Assembly (NCBI RefSeq): GCF_012273895.1
Contig: NC_052128.1
Span: 4,836,001-4,900,000, forward strand
Direction: 5' to 3'
Origin: Zerene cesonia
Lineage: Eukaryota > Arthropoda > Insecta > Lepidoptera > Pieridae
Length of the DNA: 64,000 bases
The position numbers and the translations under genes are program-made. The first letter of the stretch is position 1, and each line of letters opens with the position of its first letter. Below the pieces are notes generated by a model that ran no database searches, was not told where the DNA came from, and was given only the letters and a program-made list of their open reading frames with translations. Shown here one piece after another: positions 32,039 to 43,283 of this stretch.

Positions 32039-32148
32039 ATTTTGAAAGAATAGAAAAAATTTGATCACGAGGCGGGATACGAACCCGCGTTTTTTGCCAA
32101 ACCGTCGGCCACGCGTGATCCCCAAAATATTTTCTATTCTTTCAAAAT
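32039..32148 (-). ncRNA. tRNA-like module without anticodon arm, inside a 19-bp inverted repeat
   Basis: Minus strand 32120-32063 folds like a tRNA minus its anticodon arm. The acceptor GATCACG pairs with CGTGATC; the D-arm-like part is TGGCCGACGGTTTGGC; after six A, a T arm GCGGG-TTCGTAT-CCCGC has a canonical 7-nt loop and a box-B sequence. The block is framed by perfect 19-bp inverted repeats at 32039-32057 and 32130-32148. A deleted relative lies at about 42451-42520. It is probably a mobile, tRNA-derived module rather than a working tRNA. Confidence 0.5.
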
Positions 32149-32159
32149 TTAGCATTTCA

Positions 32160-32960
32160 ATGCTATAAAACTAAAAGTGAAAAGAAAGGTTTATGAGGTT
32201 TTTAGGATAACTAATTGTTCAACTATCTTTTGTTTTGATGAATGAGGTTATAAATTTACATTGTAGACGACAAAGAATAAAAAGAGAAGAGCAATGGATG
32301 AAGATAGGACTCGTTTGTTACTTAATAATTGTTTTATTCTATGTCAATCAGAAACTTACTACTTGGAACTATAATACTATAACTATAATACGGTCACTAT
32401 AATACTCGTACTTCGAAACAGGCAAGTACAAATAAAAATTATCGAAATTATCGACGGACATACTATAAACTTTTTTCCAACTTTGAGTGAGAATTGTATA
32501 AAAAAAAATGGTGGGCTCTGGGTTTTTAAATGTTATCCTTGAAGAAGGGTATAATATGAATACATATAAATCAAATAACTTACAAAGTTATCTTTCAATA
32601 TAATATGTGTGTGGGCTTGCGCGAATGAGAAAAATTATATCATCACTAATGATTTTAAAATCTTTAATGACATGCCTACCGCTTGAAGTGTCACCTCGAT
32701 ATATATTTGATCAATACGGTTAAAAAGTTTCTTATTTTAAAAAGTACTAAAGAATACTATAAAATATAATATAATTAAGCATACAAGGCTTCTCCAAAAG
32801 ACACAATAATCCTACATGAATTATTCTTTTTCTGCTTAAAAATAACATAGAAATTCCATATAAATGCAATGTTTTCCATTGTCACCACGCGAAAACATGC
32901 TAGTTACCCTTAATATATATAAATTTATATTTAATTCGGTTCGGTTATCATTACTGTTAC
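32160..32960. other. Gene-free, nothing recognised
   Basis: AT-rich DNA without open frames of note. Confidence 0.5.
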
Positions 32961-32974
32961 GTAACCATCAAACC

Positions 32975-33148
32975 TCTTCCCAGTCCTTTTCTTTATTCTA
33001 TCAATATGTCCTTTCCTTATTCCTTTTCCATTAAAATTGGCTATTTCCAGTTGCATAAGGCTTCACCAAATGTTCATATGCGGTGCTGGTCGCTTACCAT
33101 CAGGCGACCCACCAGCACCAGCTCCTTTACCAACTCTCGCATAAAAAA
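32975..33148 (+). repeat. 5'-truncated family C copy
   Basis: Begins CTCTTCCCAGTCCTTTTC, continues CCATTAAAATTGGC, GTTCATATGCGGTGCTGG, CTTACCATCAGGCGACCCA and ends near ACTCTCGCATAAAAAAAT. Truncated at about the same internal point as the copies at 24888 and 62206. Confidence 0.6.
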
Positions 33149-33368
33149 ATATCTCAGCATTCAGCCACACTTCAGCGAGGTGAATGAACGTAGAGGAAGT
33201 AGGTTTTATAGATAAAACGTAACCTAGACGACTTTAGTGATTCCCTTTATTGTGTTTGTGTTTAAGACCTCTGAGATACACTTATACTGCAACCTCCGTA
33301 ATGTACAATTTAATGACCATGGTGTCTCCAGTTCTTTAGCGAAGATGAAATACACGAAGCTCAGACAA

Positions 33369-33566
33369 CTGTACACGCCCTGCGGTTTTACCCGCGTAAG
33401 TCCATATCCCGTAGGAATATCGGGATAAAAAGTTGCCTATATGTTATTCCAGTTGTCTAGCTGTCTACGTACCAAATTTCATTGCAATCGGTTCTTTAGT
33501 TTTTGCGTGAAAGAGCAACAAACACACACATCTTTACAAACTTTCGCATTTATAATATTAGTAGGA
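33369..33566 (-). mobile_element. Lep1-like Helitron (family A)
   Basis: On the minus strand it runs from TCCTACTAATATTATAAATG through AAACTAAAGAACCGATTGC and GGGATATGGACTTACGCGGG to AACCGCAGGGCGTG. The CTAG end is mutated. The hairpin is present. Confidence 0.65.
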
Positions 33567-34059
33567 TTCATTTTAAAAAGCTCACACACACACATAGCTC
33601 TATATTGAGGTAAAAGAAGAACAAATAAACACACATTCATATTTACAATAATATTGTACACTGTTATTTGATATTCTATTTATTTTATCGAAATACGCAG
33701 AAAACAATTTTGTCAAAATGTTAAATCGAGTATGCCACTTAAATAACACATCACACTTAATAATTATGAAAACAGCTGCCAAAGAATAGTCATAGAAACA
33801 ATAAAACATTGTAGTTATTTTGCGATGTCCTATTTTGTTTGCAGTTGATTCTTATCACAGTTTATCTATAATGAGACATGACGTCTGTTATTCGAATGTT
33901 AAAATAAAAACTATTACGCGACTTGCGTACATCAACTATTCCTTCACAGTAGATTCTAAATACATTCAATGTCAAATTTGCATGTAATATTATGAAAGAT
34001 TTGCTAAAAGGCTTATGAGATAACAGAAAGATTAGATAGTCAATCAGTAGAAAAAAAAC

Positions 34060-34125
34060 ACTTTACAAACACACACGTTACCTCTCTATATAGCACACAC
34101 AAACACAAACAAACACACACACAAT
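34060..34125. repeat. Imperfect CA-rich simple repeat
   Basis: ACAAACACACACG, then CACACACAAACACAAAC and CACACACACAC. Impure microsatellite with no associated gene. Confidence 0.7.
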
Positions 34126-34129
34126 TGAA

Positions 34130-34735
34130 GACCACTAAGTAAACTAACCTATATATGTATGTGAATGTAAAAAAAAGAAAATCGTCTTTGTTAAGTATAC
34201 ATCTTATAAACTCAAGAACGGCATAACGGATTTTAATGACATTTTAAATAATAATAAATTTGATTTGTTGGATTTATTCCTATTCTTCCGGACGAGAAAA
34301 GCCAGTCGAAGCCAGTAGTAGAAAGAAGTTCATACTGAAAGTAATAAAAAAATAAAAATATGCTAAGTAAAAAGTATAAATAAATGTGTTTTCTTTGTCT
34401 TTTTTACTTAATAATATATCAATATATATACATAGCTACAGATTCTTTTGATGTAGGTGGCCGTTGGTACGAAAAGGGATTTTTCTTTAATACGAAGAGT
34501 TATTTGATAAAAGTATTAAAATTGATCCTTACCGAATTGATTACAGTTAAGCAGGGTTGTATTAAAATCTCAAGATGGCATTCATCTGCATTAATCTAAC
34601 CCGAAAAGAAAATAGTTGTTTTGTTATGTTTTATTAGGAAAATCTTTAAATTAATACACATAAATCATATTTCTCATATTTCTTATCGAAGTCATGTTAT
34701 ATTCGTCAAGTAATGTCAATATGTAATTTTAAATT
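34130..34735. other. Gene-free, nothing recognised
   Basis: AT-rich. The 71-residue open frame at 34384-34599 lacks any coding signature. Confidence 0.5.
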
Positions 34736-34737
34736 AC

Positions 34738-34920
34738 TACTAGACGCTCGTCCCGTCTCCGTCTGGATTTTAATTGGTATAAAAAGCTCTCAGGTATCGA
34801 AACTCCTATCACCCAAATCAGCTCATACCCTGTCTGTATACAAAATTTCATAAAAATCCGTTTAGTAATTTCGGCGTGATTGACCGACAAATATCCAACA
34901 AGCAAACTTTCACATTTATA
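34738..34920 (-). mobile_element. Helitron-like relic (family D)
   Basis: On the minus strand it runs from TATAAATGTGAAAGTTTGC, through AATCACGCCGAAATTAC and GGTATGAGCTGATTTGGGTGA, to GACGGAGACGGGACGAGCG and CTAG at the boundary. Same block order as 48405-48597. Confidence 0.6.
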
Positions 34921-35269
34921 GAGGGTGATTTAACGTTTCGAAATTAAGGCTAATTATATGTTTAAAACACGATGATATGATAATTTTAGAACGAATTGCG
35001 TTGTAGAACCGTTAAAAAAATGTTTAATTTTATAATCGTATAATATTAACGAGAATTCTATTTAATTTATTAATTGTGACGTATTTATTTTTTACACCTG
35101 GTGTGAATATTCGCTTATAATCAAACACAATAAAATTGTTTATTGCATATATTGATGTTTAGATGGTTTTAATCCTGAGAGTAAGGATATATATAATATC
35201 ATATGTACCTCATACCACACTATTATAACACTGTTTTATGATTTTATCCCATTGTTTCTTTTTCACAGG

Positions 35270-35325
35270 TCTTTTTTATTTTTCGTTTTGTTAAATATGT
35301 GTTTTTCTTTCTTTCTTTCTTTAAT
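35270..35325. repeat. (TTTC)n microsatellite with repeat flank
   Basis: A short (TTTC)n run preceded by TTTTTATTTTTCGTTTTG and ATATGTG, resembling the far end of the 6522-7013 copy. Such GAAA/TTTC tracts are known to be attached to lepidopteran transposons. Confidence 0.5.
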
Positions 35326-35825
35326 AATACGATTATTCGTAAGAACACAATGACCGAATCATGCTCTTGAATTTTTTCGTCTGCTAAGCCTGTAGGACTT
35401 TAAAAGCGATACCAAACTTCTGTAGATACATAGGCTTTCAGTTTTTATTACTTTTCAATACGCTATGTCCCCGTTATTAATATAATTTTGAATTTTAATA
35501 TGTTTGACGTTGTTAGCGTTGATTATTTATCTTTAATATGGAGCAAGTCTATTTTTAGAGGTTTTCTTTGCCAAGTCTGAATAAGAATATGGTGACTAAT
35601 AATTGATTGATATAACATTCTCACTTAAAACTTAAGATGAAGGCTTAAGTGTTATTAAGATACTCGTAAAGCTTCATTTCCAAAGTCCAAAATAGTAGTC
35701 AATTTTAAACAGGCTCTGGTCCAACAGTTCATTTTGGCTTCTCCTATGTGTCGTTTTATGGCAGTAGGCGAAGGGAAATATGGTTCAATAATATCATCAA
35801 CAGCATGTATATTACAGGACACCGG

Positions 35826-36033
35826 CATATTGACCGCCTCCTTGGTACAGTGGTTAACGCGTGAACGTAGATCCGAGGGGTCCTGGTTCAATTCCCAGTG
35901 GGAACGCACAAAAAAAATGGCTCGGTCTGGCAGGACACAGAAGGTTGATCACCTAATTATCCGTAAAGAAAATCGATCAGTGAAACAGATGTACACCATC
36001 TGCCCCATACCCCACTAGGGGACACGGGACTTC
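35826..36033 (+). mobile_element. tRNA-derived SINE-1, full length, with target-site duplication
   Basis: 5' tRNA-like head with box A (TGGTACAGTGG) and box B (GGTTCAATTCC), then CACAAAAAAAATGGCTCGG, GAAAATCGATCAGTGAAAC, ATACCCCACTAGGGGACACG and TTC end. Flanked by a perfect 12-bp direct repeat, ACAGGACACCGG, at 35814-35825 and 36034-36045, which proves insertion by reverse transcription. Pol III transcription is expected from the two boxes. Confidence 0.9.
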
Positions 36034-36224
36034 ACAGGACACCGGGCTTTTTTAACTCAAACTCAAATGGCTTCGTCAGAGTCTATGTCACTCTCAAGCC
36101 TCCTAACTATATCCAGAGTCCAGAGACAACAATCATACTAGAAAATTTCTCCATTGCCATGTGTCACTCTTCATGACAATGAAACACTATTTTGAGCTTA
36201 TAATATTGATAAAAAGAACGGAAA

Positions 36225-36400
36225 CTTTGGCCAGAGCACGTAGAAGGTACTTGTTCATTCTTCTCTTGAAAACCCCAGATTGTACTGGTAACCGATCATC
36301 GAACCGCTTTGTCCTGGTACTTAGAACGTCTACTGAATAGTGATGCCTGACTGATGACGACCGATGGATGAATGGGGATGGTGAAACTAGGTTGTGTTCC
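36225..36400 (-). pseudogene. Antisense fragment of a non-LTR retrotransposon RT C-terminus
   Basis: The minus-strand translation ending VFKRRMNKYLL, preceded by HHYSVDVLSTRTKRFDDRLP, resembles the C-terminal tail of Jockey-group reverse transcriptases (R-T-x-R-W-N-x-L-P ... FK-x-x-V-N-x-Y-L). The same tail, better preserved, occurs at 63770-63960. Only this short part is left, with no catalytic domain. Confidence 0.5.
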
Positions 36401-37134
36401 GCAGCGAACTCACCAAGATGTATCCAAGATGTAACTATGATTTCTCCATTGCTTGTTGTTATTATCATGATTCAAAAATGCCACTCTTCTTTTTAAACTT
36501 GTTTTATTGTTTTTATTGGGAACTCATTGGGTCCATACGTTCTGGACAACAGTTAAAACGATTGAAATTATTTTAATGAGACTTTCACGCAACGATAAAA
36601 GAGTTTATAGCAATATATACGTAAGATTTTATCTCCAACAAAGTAAATGAAGTCACGTTTAGTAATACAGATAAGACACTATTAAGCCAAAATTAGTAGC
36701 TAAAATGTTCAACGTCGAAAACCTTTCATTTGTACTGTTTTTAATTTCGCTTTTGCTCTGTACCTTGCTGTATAATTTTGTAATATATTTTGAAGCAAAG
36801 GTACTATCTTTAAGAAAGCATGATAACATTTTTATATAATGTTTTATTTGAATACTTTTCTATGGGATAATGTGCTGTTGCGAGTGAAACCGAGCGAACA
36901 TCTAGTGTGTGTATGTATATATGTGAATATACTTGACTTTTATAAAAAAACTTTCTTCGATACATTTTTTTTTTGCTTTTAATAGCATAAAATGCATTAT
37001 TTTAACATTTTCTATATTACATTTAACGTTGGCGTATTTAATGGTTACAGTAAATAGATCAATATAATTTATTATTGCTTTATATAATTGAATTATCTTA
37101 ACATAATAATTAATTAATGCAAAGGTTGATATCG

Positions 37135-37330
37135 TCAATGCAAAAGTGACTGACTGATTGACTGACACAGCCCAAGCTACTGGACCGATTGGGATGAAAT
37201 TTTGCATGCAAATATGCACTATGATGTAGGCATTTGCTAGGAAAGGATTTCTATTATAAGTACCCTCAAGGGGATAAAATAGGGGATGAAATTTTGTACC
37301 CTGAAAATTTATCTTTATCACATGTGTGTG
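37135..37330 (+). repeat. Helitron-like or other CTAG-ended repeat
   Basis: Includes GTGACTGACTGATTGACTG, GCTACTGGACCGATTGGGATG and GGGGATAAAATAGGGGATG, ending near TAGTACTAGC. A minus-strand relative lies at 52322-52510 (GACTAGCTATTGCCC to CAGTCAGTCAGTCACC). Non-coding; the 139-residue minus-strand frame crossing it is rejected. Confidence 0.45.
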
Positions 37331-37603
37331 TAGTACTAGCTTTATCTACTATCTCTCTATTCATTCATTTATGTTAATCAATAAAATTACACACATATAC
37401 ATCTATTTTATGAAAAAATCTTCAGAGCATTTCTTTAAAATTTTCGTAATATGATCACAATAAAGGATAACCTTCAAAAGACTATCAGATAACCTGATTT
37501 AAATACTGTGTCTAGTAAATAATTACACAGGTTAAGAAAAAGGATACAGTAACACCATAAATTGTGACCACAAACCCACGTACCATGCTCTCATCTCACT
37601 TTG

Positions 37604-37726
37604 TGACGTCACCATCGCCGCACATATAAGCTACGGGAGAGCTTATCGTAAAGCAAAACCGTAGCTGTCCCGCTACGCCGTAGACGTGCTACGCGCGTTC
37701 AAAGTTACGCGAGTGTAGTGTGTACG
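37604..37726 (+). promoter_or_regulatory. CRE/TATA promoter with short leader exon, probably FMRFamide gene
   Basis: A perfect CRE, TGACGTCA, at 37604-37611 lies 13 bp before a TATA box, ATATAAG, at 37624-37630. A start about 30 bp further on (near 37655) gives a GC-rich leader of roughly 72 nt without any ATG, ending at a strong donor, TACG then GTGAGT, at 37726/37727. This is the layout of a spliced 5' non-coding exon. CRE-driven promoters are common in neuropeptide genes, and the next plus-strand gene is the FMRFamide precursor, whose first visible exon starts at an acceptor at 56616. The link implies a 19-kb intron and is inferred, not seen. Confidence 0.5.
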
Positions 37727-38440
37727 GTGAGTCATAAAGTTTTTTATATATTTAAATATATCATTTTATATTATTGTGTTGATGTATGACTATATAAACA
37801 TTTATATTTCTTTGATAAGGTAACTGTAATGCCTTTACATATTTAAACGGAGTTATATTTTTATTATGCACATTTTTATATATCTTATGTTTTTGTCTTG
37901 ATATAAAAATTCAATTTATCATAAAATAATGCGTGAGAGTCGATATCTTCCGTATTATTTTTGAGCTAAGATAACGCTTTCGGGTCAAACCCTTTCATCC
38001 AATAACCCAAGGTTCCATTATAATATCTTGTAAAAACGATTGTTATTGCTACGCTATCTTCTATTAAAAAAATGTTATGACCACGACTTATAAGACCTTA
38101 GTTCGCACCAAAAGTAAATAATAAACATTTAAATCTATAACGTATCAAGGACGGATAACAAAAGTAATTACATAATACATTAATTGTTACACAATTTTAA
38201 TAATATATTTATAATGATGTTAAAATGATTATTTGCTTATATCATTTGAATTATAATAAAATTAGCAAACTTATTACAAACTCATTATTTCGTTTTTGAA
38301 ATACTGAATCTAAACAATCTAATAAAGCCCTTTAAGTATACATATTTTTTATGTATTTTTTTTAATGGGAAGAAAATAGTTTTATCAGATCAACATACTA
38401 AGAACAGAACCTATAGTGAAAGCATAGTTGTAGAGGTTAC
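37727..38440. other. Gene-free, nothing recognised
   Basis: AT-rich, presumably the start of the first intron of the FMRFamide gene if the promoter assignment is right. Confidence 0.45.
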
Positions 38441-38479
38441 TAATAATGTTTAATTAATCAAAGATCTCTATTGATATTG

Positions 38480-38652
38480 TATATGCGAAGTAACTCTATC
38501 TGTCTGTCCGTCTCTTCTTCACACCCGAACAGGAAGATATTTGAATGGAATTTGATAGATATAACTTTAGACCTGGGACAGGACATAGGACACTTTTATT
38601 ACTCTTTCTTTACCTGTGACTAAGTGGGCGAAGTCGCGGGCGAATAGCTAGT
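38480..38652 (+). mobile_element. Helitron-like relic ending AGCTAG
   Basis: TATGCGAAGTAACTCTATCTG, then CTGGGACAGGACATAGGAC and the 3' end GTCGCGGGCGAATAGCTAG. The same group has 3' ends at 4021-4054, 49570-49738 and 50553-50586. Confidence 0.5.
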
Positions 38653-39009
38653 TAGCTATAAATCTGAACATTGTTACTAGAATAATAAGTGTTGTTGCAC
38701 GTCATGTCATCTTCAGCGTTTCTCGTCAAATTCTGAGATCTAGATAACTATTTTTATTAATACATATACCATAGGTCAATTGTTGTCATTCTGTTTAGGA
38801 CATCTGTACTAATATAATCTGAATAGTTTGTTTGTTACAATGCGCTAATCTCGGGAACTATTAAATAGTTAAGACAATAAAGAAAAATCTTTATTGACGT
38901 AATAACATACAGGTGTAATGTTATGAATCCATAGGCTCTTGAATTTAAATGTCTCAGGAACCAGAGGCTTCTCCCTATCGTGTTCTAACTATTTCATCCT
39001 TATCCTTCT

Positions 39010-39190
39010 TCCTACTAATATTATAAATGGGAAAGTTTGTGAGGATGTGTGTATGTTTGTTACTCTTTCACGCAATACTACTGAACTAATTGCAATGACA
39101 TTTCGAACTGAAATAACACATAGGCTACTTTTTATCCCAATATTCCCACTGGATACAGACTTACGCGGGTGAAACCACGGGGCGCAGCTA
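39010..39190 (+). mobile_element. Lep1-like Helitron (family A)
   Basis: TCCTACTAATATTATAAATG at 39010, then AACTAATTGCAATGACATTT, TTTTTATCCCAATATTCCC, the hairpin GCGGGTGAAACCAC and GGGGCGCAGCTA. The last G of CTAG is replaced at the junction with the tandem duplication that follows. Confidence 0.7.
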
Positions 39191-39359
39191 CAAAAAAAAA
39201 GTATGTTTAAAAAATTGATCAACTTTAAGAAATTATCAAACATGTTCTCAATATCACGGGGCGCAGCTACTACATAAATTGCAAAAAATTATACGAAAAC
39301 AAATATGTTTAAAAAATTGTTTAAAAACTTTAAGAAATTATCAGACATATTCTCAATAC
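39176..39359 (+). repeat. Imperfect tandem duplication starting in a Helitron 3' end
   Basis: Unit 1 (39176-39254) and unit 2 (39255-39359) both run from CACGGGGCGCAGCTAC to TATGTTTAAAAAATTG, then CTTTAAGAAATTATCA and TTCTCAATA. Unit 2 has about 25 extra bases after the CTAC. The duplicated segment takes in the Helitron terminus and about 60 bp of flank. Confidence 0.65.
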
Positions 39360-39539
39360 TATCAGATTATATATATTGATTGCGAAGTATGTTTCCGTCA
39401 GTTCATTCATAAATATATTTTATCGCAGCAATCAAATTGGGAACTAGTCCAAAACTTCAATGGACGAATATTTTTATCTCTACCCTCGCATAATTCAATT
39501 TATTACTGACATCCAAATATTTCTAAAATAGTTATATAA

Positions 39540-39700
39540 AAGTGAAGAGTTAGTTTAGTTGTTTGAACGCGCTAATCTCAGCAACTACTGAACCGATTTC
39601 AAAAGTTTCTTTCTCCGATGGATATGTACGTCATCCGTGAGTGCTACATGTTTACACCATATGAACCACGGGCGAAGCTGGGGCGTATCACTACATCTAC
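39540..39700 (+). repeat. Interspersed repeat relic
   Basis: GAACGCGCTAATCTCAGCAAC, CTGAACCGATTTCAAAAG and ACCACGGGCGAAGCTGGGGCG. Similar phrases occur at 38829-38870. Likely another Helitron-like family with a lost 3' end. Confidence 0.4.
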
Positions 39701-40275
39701 TTCTGATAAACTAAACTAGTTATGAACAACAAAAAATATCTCCAAGGTAGTTTTTACAATTTTTTTAAACCATTTTATTGATATTCTTTTTAATAATTGA
39801 TATTGAAAAAAAAAAGAAGTATACATTCAGCTTATTCAATTTCAACAGATTATTTTAATTGCAATAATATATTAGAACATTAACGTTTATAAAGTATTAT
39901 ATTTTATATCATTGCGACAGTCACACCACATTTTTTACTGATAATAATTGCTACCGAATACTAAATAATATTTTTTTACATACTACGTCACCCACGACGG
40001 AGAGTAGCATTCTAGATTCTAAAATGGAACCAAATGCCGTCAATTGCCAATCAAACACATAAAAAATCACTTCAATCGGTCAAAAAGTCAGTTATCGAGT
40101 TACAAAACAAAAAATACATTCGTTTATGGGAACGTCGGTTTAAAGAATATACTTTGACAAAATAACTTAAGTATTTTCTGATGATTTGGTCTATTATTAT
40201 CTTAACCGTGAGAATATTGCGAAAATTATACCAGGCCAGTTTTCTTTGCAAACTTTTCGTGACTTTATATAATGA

Positions 40276-40460
40276 CTAGCTGCGCCCCGCGGTTTCACCC
40301 GCGTAAGTCCGTATCCCGTAGGAATATCGGGATAAAAAATAGATGTTGGCCGATTCTCAGACCTACCCAATATGCTTACCAAATTTCAGAGGAATCGGTC
40401 AAGCCGTTTCGGAGGAGTATGGCAACGAAAACTGTGACACGAGAATTTTATATATATAGA
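40276..40460 (-). mobile_element. Chimeric Helitron: family B 5' half, family A 3' half
   Basis: On the minus strand the first 127 bp (40460-40334, TCTATATATATAAAATTC to GGCCAACATCTA) match family B. From the TTTTTTATCCCGATATTCC block to GGGGCGCAGCTAG (40333-40276) they match family A. Both ends are intact (TC and CTAG), so the chimera was probably mobile as a unit. The switch falls in a T-rich stretch shared by the two families. Confidence 0.7.
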
Positions 40461-41257
40461 TAAAAAAAATTTCGTCAATTGACATAAAAGCAAATGTAAA
40501 AATCAATGTAGATTACAAAACGAAGATTCGTGATCAATATGTATGACTGAGATTAAAATCTGAATTTCAAATAATTATTTATTCAATTAGACTTCTTATT
40601 AAGAATCGTCATAATACAGTTTCAACATTTACAACCGAAACAGAATTCACACAGAGTAAAAATTAAAAAAAAAAAATACATAGTGCATTTATTTACATCT
40701 TCTTCATAATAATATTTTTTGTATGATTTTGTGTATAGCCTAAAAGATGGATGTTAAATGTGTATACAGTCACATAACTTTAGTCATCTATCAAATAAGA
40801 TACAATTTACATAATTCATATAACTTGATTATAACTTAATAATTTAACCTTACATAAATCATTAGTCATAGTCAATTATTTAACAAATATCAAGGTATTT
40901 CATAATTGAATTATGTATTATCGCTTATCAGTCAATGAACCCATAAAGATATCGAATTACAGGGATTTATTATGTAGGTATGTTAATATGTACCTACTTT
41001 TCCTACTACAACTACAACATGCGTTCTTTGTGATTGTTTAATTGTTTGTTTATTTATTTTTCCTTCACGCCGCAACACAGGAACTTTGTCATACGAATTT
41101 TTGTGTTTAGAGATAGTTAGGAAGTCAGGGAGTGACATAGGCTACCATTTCCGCGGTAAAACATCTCATTCCTAGAGGAATTTCCTTACGAAATTTTTCT
41201 AGCGACTCTGATAGACGGGCAAACGACTTAAAATCCCTAAATCATTTATACAATAAT

Positions 41258-41420
41258 CAAAAACATCATTATCAGCCCATACATGTTTCCACTGTTGGGA
41301 CACAGGCCTCTTATGAGGTTTCAGGCCATAATCCACCACGCCGGCCAAGTGCGGGTTGGCAGATGTCACAAGTCATTTTCAAGTCCGAGGTCCTAACCAC
41401 TGAGACACCAGTGCATTAAT
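41258..41420. repeat. LINE 3'-end-like repeat
   Basis: CATCATTATCAGCCCATACA, CCACTGTTGGGACACAGGCC, CATAATCCACCACGCCGGC and GTGCGGGTTGGCAGATG form a well-known scattered lepidopteran repeat, usually assigned to CR1/Jockey-type LINE 3' ends. No coding sequence remains. Confidence 0.55.
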
Positions 41421-41424
41421 CAAA

Positions 41425-43270
41425 ATCAAATAAATGTAATGTAATTAATACAACTTCATTCCGATTTAAAAACATACTTTTCCGAAGTTTCTAGAATCAA
41501 TGTAAAAATAAGTATTGATTTAATTGTAATTAGGTGATTCAAATAAAACTCAGATCACCTTTGACTAGCATGTTGGGTTCTCTCGAGTTAGCATAGTAAA
41601 CAGGTTCTTTAAACTTGGTGTAGGGTGAATAAACATGGCTAGTGTATACTGAATCTCATTGAACGATTAATTATCTTAGAACTAGGTATCCTAAACGACC
41701 TGTGGACTTTATTTGGTTGTAACCTAGAGAATACAGGTGATATAGTGCAAGGGCTATAGTGAATTGTAAGTGAATTCATACGCGATAAATTCGGAGTAGT
41801 TTAATAAATGTTATTATATTAGATAAAGGTTTCCCTTAGATCACTCTATCTATAAAAAAAACCAACGAAATCGATGTCTAATTTTAAAGATCTAAGTAAA
41901 CAGTCACTGGTATCCTTATACTGAGACTTCGCTGTTCGTCTGTCTGTCTGTGTTTATGTCTGTCCGTCCGTTTATCACAAAGCTATATCATGAATCGTGA
42001 TCGTTGAAAATTATATAGATTATCTATTTCTGTCGCCACTGTAACATCAAACAATAATTAATCGAGGTAAAGCAAGGGTTGGCATGGTCATAAAATGGAT
42101 CGGTGACCAATTTTTTCAAACGAATTGTATTTGAGTTCAACTTGCACTTGGTAAATTTTTATTATTTATTCAGAATGTTTGGTGATTGCGTTGTATTTGA
42201 TATGATTATACTCCTAATAGAGAATATCCATTTGAGCTTCTCTTGTGTGAAATATTATTCAATTTTTACGTATTTTGATATTAAATTTGCAATTACAAAA
42301 AACACTATTTAATTTGTATAAAAATCATAATCACGCTAAATGTCGAAGCAATTGAATGAGTAATATTGTAAATAAACCGCATTTTAAAATAATTCATTAT
42401 AGTTAAAAAGCCTTAAATATCGAAACATGATTTCTTTTCAGAAATTTTACCGCGTTTTTTGCCAAACCTCAAAATTTCGCATTTATAAAGCATTTCAATG
42501 ATAAAAAAATAAAAATTTAATGATTTCTTTTAACATTATTGTTTTGTATTTAACATTATTTAAATCGGCAAACAAACATAACCTTTTAATTAAATAGAAC
42601 AGTTCCACCTCGAAGATTAATTTGAGGATTTGGATAGAATATATTTATGTTTATTCAAAGAAAATAATGTGTATGTAATCACTTTCTTGGTAGAATCCCC
42701 AAAATCGGCTAAGTGGTTCACTCCATTACATAGTAAATTTCTATATCATATCGAAAACTTTTATTTCTTCTGTAAGATTGTAACGAAAGACCTGTCGTAT
42801 ACAAAATGTAAATATTTATTCATTAATTCATATTTATTGCACACACAGAAGATAAATAAATACACAAAGAACATAGATTAGAAGATAATATGTACAATCG
42901 CGATCTCTTCAAAGACTAATGGACTTATATAGAAATAAAGCCGTATATGCTTATAATAATTATAAAATAGAAGCCAAAAACTAAATTAATAAAAATAAAG
43001 ATTCGTCTGTTAAATTTAAACTCTACATGTTGTATGTAGCGTTTTAAATGTTCATTTTTATTTTACATAAAGAAAATCACGATTTTATTTTCTGCGCTAC
43101 AAAATACCCTTACATGTTTCACAAACCGTATCAAAGGAAAATATAAACTTATGAAAAGCAATAAGTATACGATTCTTTGACCTTTAAATTAATTTAAATC
43201 CATTTATTTGTAAACCTTTTAATTTGATTCCTCATTTCCGCTTTGAGGATAATCGTTTGTATTATTTCAA
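41425..43270. other. Gene-free, AT-rich
   Basis: No supported gene. A short (CTGT/CCGT)-rich stretch at 41936-41972 and a relative of the 32-kb tRNA-like module at about 42451-42520 are the only structured parts. Confidence 0.5.
42451..42520 (-). repeat. Deleted relative of the 32-kb tRNA-like module
   Basis: CCGCGTTTTTTGCCAAACC and then CAAAATTTCGCATTTATAAAG and GCATTTCAATG match 32084-32165 in order, but the acceptor-like and D-arm parts between them are missing. Confidence 0.45.
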
Positions 43271-43283
43271 TGTATAATATGAA

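Noticed and set aside
35826..35905. SINE-1 head as a functional tRNA gene
   Set aside because: It has boxes A and B but no full cloverleaf, and is followed by the SINE body with target duplications.
36187..36468. Minus-strand 93-residue frame as a host gene
   Set aside because: Its central part is a LINE reverse-transcriptase tail, matched by the better copy at 63.9 kb.
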